54,845 bases of DNA from a virus: positions 1-54,845 of the IMG/VR virus record IMGVR_UViG_3300020195_000651; one strand, 5' to 3'. Position numbers and translations under genes: made by a program. The notes under the pieces were generated by a model. That model was not told the DNA's origin. It worked only from the letters and a program-made list of their open reading frames with translations, and did no database searches. Below, one piece after another: positions 49,174 to 54,845 of this stretch. How positions within the stretch are numbered: position 1 is the first letter of the stretch; each line of letters opens with the position of its first letter.

Positions 49174-49289
49174 GTGCAGGTAACTCAGTGGTGCCGCTAC
49201 GGGAAACTGTAGCGGACTGGCTGAAAAGCCAAAGAGTATTCCCCTGTGAAAACGAGGAAGAGTCGCAAGTTCGAATCTTGCCCTGCACA
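49174..49289 (+). ncRNA. tRNA-shaped RNA 1 with two extra hairpins in the D-loop
   Basis: Acceptor GTGCAGG (49174-49180) pairs perfectly with CCTGCAC (49282-49288). The T-arm is GCAAG TTCGAAT CTTGC (49265-49281), directly abutting the acceptor as in tRNA. The D-stem ACTC/GAGT encloses AGTGGT plus a 40-base insert with two hairpins: CCGCTAC/GTAGCGG and TGGCT-GAAA-AGCCA. The anticodon arm TTCC...GGAA is irregular: GTG follows a T, but the loop does not fit 7 bases. TTTTTT follows directly; no CCA. Not a normal tRNA-His (no G-1, unpaired stem). Adjacent Ro60 suggests a YrlA-type Y RNA. Confidence 0.75.
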
Positions 49290-49388
49290 TTTTTTGTTAC
49301 TTGCTGAGTATCTATTATTTACATTAAAAAGGGAGCGGAAACCGACCAGTCGTGACTGAAATGTTAACGTGAAGTCGCCGTAAAGAGA

Positions 49389-49637
49389 ATGGCGTATTTG
49401 AATTTTTTGACCGATTGGTCATCACATGCATATCTAAAATGTTTTTCGTTGGGCTTATTATTATTATTAATGTGTTGGTTGACTCTGACATACGGACAAC
49501 CACAGAGAGATTCAATTCTTGAGCAAGTTTTATCTTTTATTGCTTTGGCTGGGTTGTTAACCATGTCATTCTCGTGGGCGGCATGGGCATGTGATAAAGC
49601 AGAACAAGGATCACTTAGGCACAATAAGGGCAGTTAG
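49389..49637 (+). CDS. Two-helix membrane protein
   Basis: 82 residues. Transmembrane helices at about 17-36 (CFSLGLLLLLMCWLTLTYG) and 47-66 (VLSFIALAGLLTMSFSWAA). Function unknown. The preceding 90 bases (49296-49388) are AT-rich with small hairpins and no gene. Confidence 0.6.
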   Translation: MAYLNFLTDWSSHAYLKCFSLGLLLLLMCWLTLTYGQPQRDSILEQVLSFIALAGLLTMSFSWAAWACDKAEQGSLRHNKGS

Positions 49638-49802
49638 GTGAAAGTGGCAATATTTGTTGAACGTTATTATATGAAAGGAAATGATGAAATTATACGTTTG
49701 TGCAAACTTTCTAAAGAATTGTACAATCGATGTAATTATTTGATGAGACAAGCATGGTTTACAATTTATTCTGAAACGGTAGTTAGTGTAATGAGCAGCT
49801 AG
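49638..49802 (+). pseudogene. Remnant of a TnpB N-terminus
   Basis: A GTG-started frame of 54 residues. YMKGNDEIIRLCKLSKELYN followed by CNYLMRQAWF matches the start of many TnpB proteins (K-x-L-Y-N-x-x-N/Y-Y-x-x-R-Q-x-F). After RQAWF the similarity ends and the frame stops at 49802, inside the 5' arm of the next RNA. Probably the left piece of an old element whose rest was deleted or replaced. It is of a different TnpB lineage from the one at 16146. Confidence 0.65.
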
Positions 49803-49913
49803 TGTAATAGTAGCACGGCGGTAAAAACGTCTTTGCAAATTTTGTCCAACAGGAATGCAAGTAAGGACTACATTACAAAACCGCAAGCGGAGGTGCGAAC
49901 CCTTCGCTGCCCA
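49793..49913 (+). ncRNA. tRNA-shaped RNA 2 with a 57-nt insert in the anticodon loop
   Basis: Acceptor GAGCAGC (49793-49799) pairs with GCTGCCC (49906-49912), one A-C mismatch. TA, then D-arm GTG/CAC (49802-49804, 49814-49816). Anticodon stem GCGGT (49818-49822) pairs with ACCGC (49880-49884), but the loop is 57 bases (49823-49879) instead of 7 and contains its own pairing (TTGCA/TGCAA, GTCC/GGAC). Variable loop 4 bases; T-arm GGAGG TGCGAAC CCTTC (49889-49905). No CCA, no terminator. Confidence 0.7.
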
Positions 49914-49928
49914 TTTGAGATACGACAA

Positions 49929-50312
49929 GTGTATGTCAGATTTGTCACAACGTTAAAAAGCAAAAAATCACATCAAAGTCTCGGTGTGATTCGCGCTGCC
50001 GGTCTTCTAAATGATCGCGGTAGATTCAACAAAGAAGACAAGGAAGAGTTAGAGGAGTTGTTTGGTTGGTTCAATGACTTCCTTGCAATACCACAAAGAT
50101 TGTCAAAGTCTAGTAAACCACGTGCAGAGTGTAAAGCAATAAGTTGGTTCAGAGACTCAGCTAATTTACACATTCGCAAGATTAGAGAAATAGCTGATGT
50201 GTTGGAAAGAAATAATATTCAGATTGAGATGTTAACTTCAAAAACTCTAGGTTATATAGTTTATGAAGACGAACATCAAGTAGTCGCAATTCCATTTCAA
50301 GATTCAATATGA
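49929..50312 (+). CDS. Hypothetical protein
   Basis: 127 residues from GTG 49929; the frame is open to 49833, but that part is the tRNA-shaped RNA 2. Patterns FVTTLKSKKSHQSLGVIRAAG and PRAECKAISWFRDSA recur in uncharacterised bacterial proteins, as far as I recall. The stop overlaps the next start (ATGA). Confidence 0.6.
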   Translation: MYVRFVTTLKSKKSHQSLGVIRAAGLLNDRGRFNKEDKEELEELFGWFNDFLAIPQRLSKSSKPRAECKAISWFRDSANLHIRKIREIADVLERNNIQIEMLTSKTLGYIVYEDEHQVVAIPFQDSI

Positions 50313-50476
50313 CAAGAAAACAATTAGAAGTATTATCCAGTCTCCAAGATAAAGGCTGGCAAGTCGCGCATCTTGGAAATTGTAGCATGTGCGGTGGTCC
50401 AACTCCAATACAAGACCCAGAAGGCAAAATGTTTAACGTAATGCCTGATGGTAGCATTGAGGAGATTAAAGATTAG
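50309..50476 (+). CDS. Small hypothetical protein
   Basis: 55 residues, coupled by ATGA to the preceding gene. One C-x2-C (CSMCGGPTP) might bind zinc as a dimer. No family recognised. Confidence 0.5.
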   Translation: MTRKQLEVLSSLQDKGWQVAHLGNCSMCGGPTPIQDPEGKMFNVMPDGSIEEIKD

Positions 50477-50651
50477 CATTGCAACTGAACTTATCGAAGG
50501 CTTGACTGATTTTGGTGATTCATTGGATGATCTTGACTTGAATGAGAGATTTATGGTATCATCTATGAAAGATGGTATTTTGACTCGACAGATGTTAACA
50601 GCAGAAGAAATACTGGAAGAGTGCATTGAAAATGAATTACGTGCCAGGTAG
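50448..50651 (+). CDS. Small acidic protein, start uncertain
   Basis: The frame reads 67 residues from ATG 50448, inside the upstream gene. A GAGGAG site at 50460 would instead suit a start near 50473. The reliable part is acidic (ELIEGLTDFGDSLDDLDL, LTAEEILEECIENEL). No family recognised. Confidence 0.45.
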   Translation: MVALRRLKISIATELIEGLTDFGDSLDDLDLNERFMVSSMKDGILTRQMLTAEEILEECIENELRAR

Positions 50652-50859
50652 AATTGTTGTGAGGTTCGTAAAAGAAACCACTCAAGAACAAATGTACGCT
50701 GTCATTAAAAAATATCCTGTCCACATAAATAAAATGCTAATTGGTGCAAAAGCTGCTTCCCTTGATTGTTTGGTTGGCGAAGAAGAACATATGTGTCGTC
50801 TAATGACATTAGCGCCAGAAATTGATTATATGAAAAAGATGCAAACTGCGAGCGTGTAG
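50632..50859 (+). CDS. Small hypothetical protein
   Basis: 75 residues from ATG 50632. Strand-helix-strand start (GRIVVRFVKETTQEQMYAVI) reminiscent of small ferredoxin-like or inhibitor-I9-like folds, but unconfirmed. Its last 10 bases form the 5' acceptor strand of tRNA-shaped RNA 3. Confidence 0.5.
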   Translation: MNYVPGRIVVRFVKETTQEQMYAVIKKYPVHINKMLIGAKAASLDCLVGEEEHMCRLMTLAPEIDYMKKMQTASV

Positions 50860-51003
50860 TGTAGGCAGCACGACCTGCATGATTTTCAGTTCCTTGCTCC
50901 CTAATTCCAGAAATGGAAATGATGGCAGGAGCCTTGCAGGAATATCTCACTAAAATAAGTGTGGTATTCAATGTAAGTGCTGGTTCGAATCCAGCCACGC
51001 TCT
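50850..51003 (+). ncRNA. tRNA-shaped RNA 3 with a 57-nt insert in the anticodon loop
   Basis: Acceptor GAGCGTG (50850-50856) pairs perfectly with CACGCTC (50996-51002). TA, then D-arm GTG/CAC with GG in the loop. Anticodon stem CCTGC/GCAGG (50874-50878, 50936-50940) encloses 57 bases with nested GCTCC/GGAGC and TTCCA-GAAA-TGGAA hairpins. A 38-base variable arm (CACT/AGTG, GAATA/TATTC) is followed by T-arm GCTGG TTCGAAT CCAGC (50979-50995). No CCA. The architecture matches RNA 2, not an ordinary tRNA. Confidence 0.75.
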
Positions 51004-51021
51004 TCCTAAAATGAGATAGAC

Positions 51022-51249
51022 ATGAAGCTGAAGCATATTGAAGCATATTGGAATGAAGTTAGTAGAATTCTTTGTGTTGATTACGGTGAAGAAACTGCGA
51101 AACAAGGAATTGCTAACTATCGTGCCGCTCTTAGGAAACTCAAAGTAGGTGATATAATTTACCATTCCTCACCAGACGACACAGCTAAAGGTATTATAAC
51201 TGGTGAATATTTAAAGGATGTTATAACTGGTGAATATTTAAATGGCTAG
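51022..51249 (+). CDS. Small hypothetical protein with tandem C-terminal repeat
   Basis: 75 residues. Ends with two copies of the unit (I/V)ITGEYL, from a tandem DNA duplication (about 51189-51242). The first 50 residues are helical. No family recognised. Overlaps the next gene by eight bases. Confidence 0.5.
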   Translation: MKLKHIEAYWNEVSRILCVDYGEETAKQGIANYRAALRKLKVGDIIYHSSPDDTAKGIITGEYLKDVITGEYLNG

Positions 51250-51445
51250 GAAGAAAAAACGTACTCAAGATGGTCCTAAGTTAGAATTGGATTTGTCAGA
51301 ATTCAAACCTATAACTCAAAAGTATACAGCAGAGCAATTGTCTGAAGGGCAAAAGTATTGGGGAAAATTTTCTTTCCCAATAGAAACCGCAATAATTGAC
51401 AATGGGAGAAAGAAAAATGGCACTGACTCCACTTCAAGTTCGTGA
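51242..51445 (+). CDS. Small hypothetical protein
   Basis: 67 residues with a basic start (MARKKKRTQDG) and a Ser-rich end. Overlaps the following gene by about 29 bases. No family recognised. Confidence 0.5.
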   Translation: MARKKKRTQDGPKLELDLSEFKPITQKYTAEQLSEGQKYWGKFSFPIETAIIDNGRKKNGTDSTSSS

Positions 51446-51677
51446 CGTTTGCCAGAGTGGTTCTTACTACAGTGGTGCTAAAGCCTGCAAATATCACGAC
51501 CAGCAGACTCGTTCAGATGGCAAGTGGGTATCTGTCTGCACCAAATTGAATGCTGGTGCATACGCCGCTCTGGAAGCCAAAAGAAAAGGAAGCTACAGAT
51601 ATGGTGGCACGCCAACTGGTGACAACTGCCAAGGCTACATCCTTCTTCAATACAAAGACCAAGGATACGACATATGA
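51417..51677 (+). CDS. Small hypothetical protein
   Basis: 86 residues from ATG 51417 (GAGAAAG upstream). Three Cys residues (VCQSGSYYSGAKACKYHD, VCTKL) and repeated Tyr/Gly. No family recognised. Coupled by ATGA to the membrane-protein gene. Confidence 0.55.
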   Translation: MALTPLQVRDVCQSGSYYSGAKACKYHDQQTRSDGKWVSVCTKLNAGAYAALEAKRKGSYRYGGTPTGDNCQGYILLQYKDQGYDI

Positions 51678-52087
51678 TAGAACCAATACTTATTCTCGTG
51701 ATTGGATTTGGGCTTGTAGCAATTGGGTTTTGTTTTGCTATAGTCGTTGCCTTTGGAAACTTGTCAAAGCGACTAAGTGCCCAATCGCAAAAGATTGCAA
51801 AATTGGAAGACAAACGTGTCTATAAAGACCTAGTTCATGCCGAACAATGGAATGAAATTTGGCGTCTAATTTGTCAAAAGTTTAACATTCAAGCGAACGC
51901 AGATGGCACATGGGTTGGTGGAGCAGCCGCCGTAAACATACTCAACCTCATGCGCGCCGGATTTGGTTCCTTTAGCCCTGCACAAATGACCTTCATGGAA
52001 CATTTGGTGAACCAGATTGCACTTGTTCAAGAAGATCAAGAGTTCAAAGGATTCAATATCGATAGGTTTAGACCGTCATCAAATTAA
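51674..52087 (+). CDS. Membrane-anchored hypothetical protein
   Basis: 137 residues. One N-terminal transmembrane helix (about 5-27: ILILVIGFGLVAIGFCFAIVV), then a short coiled-coil and a soluble helical domain. Spanin-like topology is possible but no lipobox or partner is seen. A terminator follows four bases later. Confidence 0.6.
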   Translation: MIEPILILVIGFGLVAIGFCFAIVVAFGNLSKRLSAQSQKIAKLEDKRVYKDLVHAEQWNEIWRLICQKFNIQANADGTWVGGAAAVNILNLMRAGFGSFSPAQMTFMEHLVNQIALVQEDQEFKGFNIDRFRPSSN

Positions 52088-52091
52088 AAAC

Positions 52092-52120
52092 AAAAGCCCG
52101 GCAATGCCGGGCTTTTTCTT
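52092..52120 (+). terminator. Rho-independent terminator
   Basis: Stem AAAGCCCGGC with a 4-base loop and TTTTTCTTTTT after it (52092-52115 plus tail). Closes the rsr/tRNA-like RNA operon and faces the minus-strand gene at 52137. Confidence 0.9.
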
Positions 52121-52136
52121 TTTCATTCGACTAAAT

Positions 52137-52490
52137 TCAGTTGACTTCAACTGTTGCATTGGAAACACGAACTACAGCGAATACAACAGTGTTACCTGCT
52201 GTCCCGTTGGCTGTGAACCCACTTGTGGTCACTGCTGATGCAAAAGCATAAGCCGAAGAACCATTGCAAAGAACAATATAGTCAGCGTTGACGCCAGGAA
52301 GAGTCTTCCCGAACGCAACTGCCAAAGTAGCACCCGTAAGAGTGACTGCTCCTGAATATACAACTCGTGTGCCAATAAGCTTCTCTACACCTACGAATAG
52401 ATGCTCTGAACCCTTATGACCCTTTTTATCGGCGCTTCCTTGACCCACACCCGTTACAGAACTGGCCGTGCCCATTTTGATATCTCCCAT
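52137..52490 (-). CDS. Probable virion decoration or fibre-domain protein
   Basis: 117 residues. Gly/Ala/Thr/Val-rich with regular beta strands (VVYSGAVTLTGATLAVAFG, TTSGFTANGTAGNTVVFAVVRV), the composition of head-decoration or tail-fibre beta-sandwich domains. No enzyme motif. Single gene with upstream AT-rich spacer. Call is by composition only. Confidence 0.5.
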   Translation of the reverse strand: MGDIKMGTASSVTGVGQGSADKKGHKGSEHLFVGVEKLIGTRVVYSGAVTLTGATLAVAFGKTLPGVNADYIVLCNGSSAYAFASAVTTSGFTANGTAGNTVVFAVVRVSNATVEVN

Positions 52491-52578
52491 GAAAGAATAA
52501 AGTTAACATTATTTACAATTAGGAAAATAAATTATGTAATAATTTGGAAGAAATTCATCCGTGTTACTATGTTAGTAT

Positions 52579-52836
52579 ATGGGAAGAAAATTAACACATG
52601 AATACGTAGAACAATATTTCAAAGAACAAGGTTGTGAATTGATTTCACAATACGAAAATAATCGAACTAAAATTGAATATAAATGTTCTTGCGGTAATAT
52701 TTCATTGATAAAATATCATGATTTTCAATGTGGGAAAAGATGTGGATGTGGAAATAAGAAATTTGGTGAGAAAAGAAGACGTAAATTTCAAGACGTTAAA
52801 GAAATATTTGAAAAAGGAGGAAAAACTGCTTCCTGA
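52579..52836 (+). pseudogene. Truncated zinc-motif (homing-nuclease-associated) protein
   Basis: 85 residues. The repeat unit ISQYENNRTKIEYKCSCGN followed by YHDFQCGKRCGCG resembles the repeated zinc motifs found in large phage and bacterial homing-nuclease-like proteins, which normally have several repeats and a nuclease domain. Here the frame ends shortly after a GGAGG-rich point at 52817, exactly where the IS607-like segment begins. Probably cut short by that insertion. Confidence 0.55.
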
Positions 52837-52888
52837 AAATCCACCAAAATCGCATGAAATCGACTAAATGCTTTGGAGAAAAATACTG

Positions 52889-53098
52889 ATGAAGACTATA
52901 TTAGAGGTAGAAGTGAGCGAACTGACCAAAGAATTCGCCGTTGTGAACGGTGAAAGGATCGAGTTTGACCAACCGTGGGAGGAAACGCCAAACCGTGAAG
53001 ACTTTGTGATGTGGCTCACCAATATCCGAAATGAATTGGTGAAACCGAATGTTACTGAAAGCAAGAGAAATTCAAGAAAAGTACAAAATCGCCCATAA
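52889..53098 (+). CDS. Possible accessory protein of the IS607-like element
   Basis: 69 residues from ATG 52889 (GGAG upstream). Mixed strand/helix (TILEVEVSELTKEFAVVNGE). It overlaps the recombinase gene by 50 bases, so one of the starts may be off. No family recognised. Confidence 0.4.
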   Translation: MKTILEVEVSELTKEFAVVNGERIEFDQPWEETPNREDFVMWLTNIRNELVKPNVTESKRNSRKVQNRP

Positions 53099-53657
53099 CA
53101 GCCTGATTGATTGGGAAAACAAAAAAGTCTTGACTTCCCACCGCACTGTCGGCGGGCATCGTCGCTGGTTGGAAGACGACATACAAAAGTTACTGACCAT
53201 TCACGAAGTGAAGGAAGAGAAACGGTATTGTTACTACGCTCGTTGCTCAACCGCTAAACAAAAAGAGAACCTTGAGCGACAAGTAGAACGGCTCAAAAAG
53301 CACTGTCATGACAAGGGCTACGCCAATGTCAAAGAGTTCTCCGAGATCGGTTCTGGACTCAATGACAACAGACCCAAACTGCACAAACTGATTGACGCCG
53401 TTCTCAAGAAAGAAGTGAACCACATCGTTGTGGAGTACAAGGACCGGCTCGCCAGATACGGGTTCAAGTTCTTGATGCGGTTCTTCAAGGGGTTGGGCTG
53501 CATGATTGAGTTTCTGGACGAGAAGGCTACCAAGGACGACAATGAGGAATTAGTGCAGGATGTGTTGAGTCTGTTCACTTGTTTCTCAGCACGGCTTACA
53601 AGATTTTCCAAGAAAGATGGAAAAACCTGCCAAGAAAATGATGCAACTTTACTATGA
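53049..53657 (+). CDS. IS607-type serine recombinase (TnpA)
   Basis: 202 residues. The N-terminal MerR-like HTH ([20 protein letters not shown] ... [11 protein letters not shown]) is followed by the small serine-recombinase catalytic domain: [17 protein letters not shown] (catalytic Ser in ARCST), LNDNRPKL and [13 protein letters not shown]. The last 20 residues after [10 protein letters not shown] do not match; another frame continues with an [10 protein letters not shown]-like end, so a frameshift near 53600 is possible. The enzyme cuts and joins element ends via a circular intermediate. Confidence 0.9.
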   Translation: MLLKAREIQEKYKIAHNSLIDWENKKVLTSHRTVGGHRRWLEDDIQKLLTIHEVKEEKRYCYYARCSTAKQKENLERQVERLKKHCHDKGYANVKEFSEIGSGLNDNRPKLHKLIDAVLKKEVNHIVVEYKDRLARYGFKFLMRFFKGLGCMIEFLDEKATKDDNEELVQDVLSLFTCFSARLTRFSKKDGKTCQENDATLL

Positions 53658-53688
53658 TATAATAGGCAATCAATGCGTAAGGAGCATC

Positions 53689-54771
53689 ATGCAGGTAGGT
53701 TTAGCAGAAGCCGCCAAACAGTTAGGGGTATCAATCAAGACGCTACGAAATTGGGATGCGGCTGGAAAACTCAAAACAGTCAGAACAGTCGGCAATCAGA
53801 GGCGTGTGCCAATTGAAGAAGTTGAACGACTGAAAGGTGGCGACAACGCCAGAGTACACACGACTGAGATGGTTGATAGAACTGCTTGGATGACTCGTAT
53901 TTGCGAAAAGTGTCAACAAGAGTTTTTGATACCACAGTGGCGGCTCAATGAAAGTCCGAAACGTGGTAAATTCTGTAGTCGGAAGTGTCAAGGCAATGGC
54001 TACTGTGAAGTGAATGAGAATTTCTTTTCTGAGCAAAATTCACAGATGGCGTATGTCCTTGGGCTGCTTGTTACAGATGGCTACTTGACGCACAAGAGCG
54101 ATAGACGTGAAATACTGTGTCTCAAGTTGATCGACAGAGATTTGTTAGAAGAAGTCCGAGATATGATGGACTCAACATACGGCATATACAATTGTGGTTT
54201 GACCGACGCTGGCAACTCGATTTATCGTATTGAGTTTGATCGTAGGCAGTTGATTGAGGATGTGAAGAAGTATGGGGTGGTTCATCATAAGACACTTATT
54301 ACGACATTCCCGAAGTTACTTGAAGGTAGGTATTATCCTGATTTCGTGCGAGGCGTTCTTGATGGTGATGGTTGTGTGCATTGGAGAAAAGATAAGCGAC
54401 GTAACAATGGTTACAATGTAGAAACGTATTTCTTAGGAACATTTGACTTGTTGAATGGTATTGCAAATGCTCTTGGCACTCGTCGTAAACCAGAGCCATA
54501 CACTGCTGTAGCTAAGTTGAGGTTTCAGTCTCGTTCAGAGGTTAAGATGATTTACGACTACCTCTACTATGGCAATGCTGATGTGCCATGCCTGAAAAGG
54601 AAGAGAATAAAGTTTGAGGAAATACTCGCTTTGCCGTTCAATGTGCGTCCAAAGGGCAGCAAAAACAAGAAGAAACTAGCAAAGACATTACAAATTGGAT
54701 CGAACAATGAGCAAGAAAAACAAACACAAGAAGTTCAGCCAAGTGTGGAGCAACCAAACGGAGTTAGGTAA
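53689..54771 (+). CDS. MerR-like HTH fused to a LAGLIDADG homing endonuclease
   Basis: 360 residues from ATG 53689 (AAGGAG upstream). Three parts: a MerR/IS607-type HTH ([34 protein letters not shown]); a C-x2-C ... C-x3-C zinc motif (ICEKCQQEF ... FCSRKCQ); and a double-motif LAGLIDADG nuclease ([12 protein letters not shown] and [14 protein letters not shown], both acidic residues present). The nuclease should act as a monomer. It takes the place of tnpB behind the IS607 recombinase and shares its style of HTH. Unusual combination. Confidence 0.85.
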   Translation: MQVGLAEAAKQLGVSIKTLRNWDAAGKLKTVRTVGNQRRVPIEEVERLKGGDNARVHTTEMVDRTAWMTRICEKCQQEFLIPQWRLNESPKRGKFCSRKCQGNGYCEVNENFFSEQNSQMAYVLGLLVTDGYLTHKSDRREILCLKLIDRDLLEEVRDMMDSTYGIYNCGLTDAGNSIYRIEFDRRQLIEDVKKYGVVHHKTLITTFPKLLEGRYYPDFVRGVLDGDGCVHWRKDKRRNNGYNVETYFLGTFDLLNGIANALGTRRKPEPYTAVAKLRFQSRSEVKMIYDYLYYGNADVPCLKRKRIKFEEILALPFNVRPKGSKNKKKLAKTLQIGSNNEQEKQTQEVQPSVEQPNGVR

Positions 54772-54845
54772 GAAGTTCGGTATTTCCGCCATCGCTGTCG
54801 GCAAACTCCTCATTGAAGCCGGTCTAAAAGACCCAACGACCAAAT
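54707..54845 (+). CDS. Start of a gene running off the right edge
   Basis: 46 residues visible from ATG 54707, in another frame over the end of the homing nuclease gene. [20 protein letters not shown] looks like a helix-turn-helix ([14 protein letters not shown]). Possibly the original phage gene next to the element. Too short to name. Confidence 0.45.
   Translation, partial: MSKKNKHKKFSQVWSNQTELGKKFGISAIAVGKLLIEAGLKDPTTK

Larger units (their letters stand above)
52820..54771 (+). mobile_element. IS607-like element, boundaries not fixed
   Basis: Contains an IS607-type serine recombinase and, in the usual tnpB place, a MerR-HTH/LAGLIDADG gene. IS607 elements insert between two Gs without duplication; a GG run in the truncated gene at 52817-52822 suits the left end. 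The right end may lie beyond the window. Confidence 0.45.

Noticed and set aside
49174-49289. Ordinary tRNA-His gene
   Set aside because: A GTG triplet follows a T in the loop, but the anticodon stem does not pair in the standard register, the D-loop carries a 40-base insert and G-1 is missing.
49300-49388. A fourth tRNA-like RNA before the membrane gene
   Set aside because: Only small unrelated hairpins are present; no acceptor/T-arm pair could be drawn.
49823-50935. Group I introns in tRNA genes
   Set aside because: The inserts are 57 bases, far too short for a group I core, and no conserved P/Q/R/S elements are visible.

Overview
The window reads as part of a large, tailed, strictly lytic-type bacteriophage genome, with virtually no non-coding slack. 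Short genes are packed in long runs on both strands with ATGA or TAATG overlaps. A T4-style replication set is present: a RecA/UvsX recombinase, a gp32-like zinc ssDNA-binding protein, a DnaB/gp41 helicase, a small family A DNA polymerase, a Ski2/Hel308-like helicase and a possible sigma-like protein. About half of the genes have no family I recognise. No integrase, rRNA, CRISPR array or ordinary tRNA was seen. Base composition is moderately AT-rich throughout. The host cannot be named from this sequence.

Layout. 0-9 kb: methyltransferase-like genes, a CX5R phosphatase, the helicase and a glutamate dehydrogenase, mostly on the minus strand. 9-16 kb: small genes, an amidoligase-like enzyme, two glycosyltransferases, a NeuD-like acyltransferase and a class II fructose bisphosphatase (GlpX). 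16-21.5 kb: a TnpB element, three nuclease or methyltransferase genes and a probable restriction-modification pair. 21.5-28 kb: recA, gp32, a SLOG protein, purB and a Bcs1-like AAA ATPase, each block closed by a clear hairpin terminator. 28-33 kb: several proteins with MKTFREF-like N-termini resembling T4 capsid-targeting sequences. 33-37 kb: DNA polymerase, sigma-like gene and DnaB. 38-47 kb: small genes, a CYTH protein, purN, purE and a DNA methyltransferase. 47-52 kb: a Ro60/Rsr (TROVE-VWA) gene followed by three tRNA-shaped RNAs. 52-55 kb: an IS607-type recombinase and a MerR-HTH/LAGLIDADG fusion.

Two themes stand out. First, host-type metabolism: PurB, PurN and PurE (three de novo purine enzymes) plus glutamate dehydrogenase and GlpX suggest the phage boosts nucleotide precursor supply. 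Second, RNA: Ro60 sits beside three RNAs that keep a tRNA acceptor stem, D-arm and T-arm but carry extra RNA. Two of them have an insert of exactly 57 nt in the anticodon loop. This is the best candidate for an undescribed system, a phage Ro60 with a set of Y-RNA-like tRNA mimics.

Mobile DNA. Four IS200/IS605-like elements with shared ends but two target types (TTTAC and TTCAC) lie in the window. One carries tnpB, preceded by a coupled ribbon-helix-helix gene; three lack tnpB but keep a structured RNA next to the right end. Removing three of the elements at the predicted boundaries restores intact reading frames, which fixes their ends to the base. The fourth leaves its flanking ORFs one frame apart.
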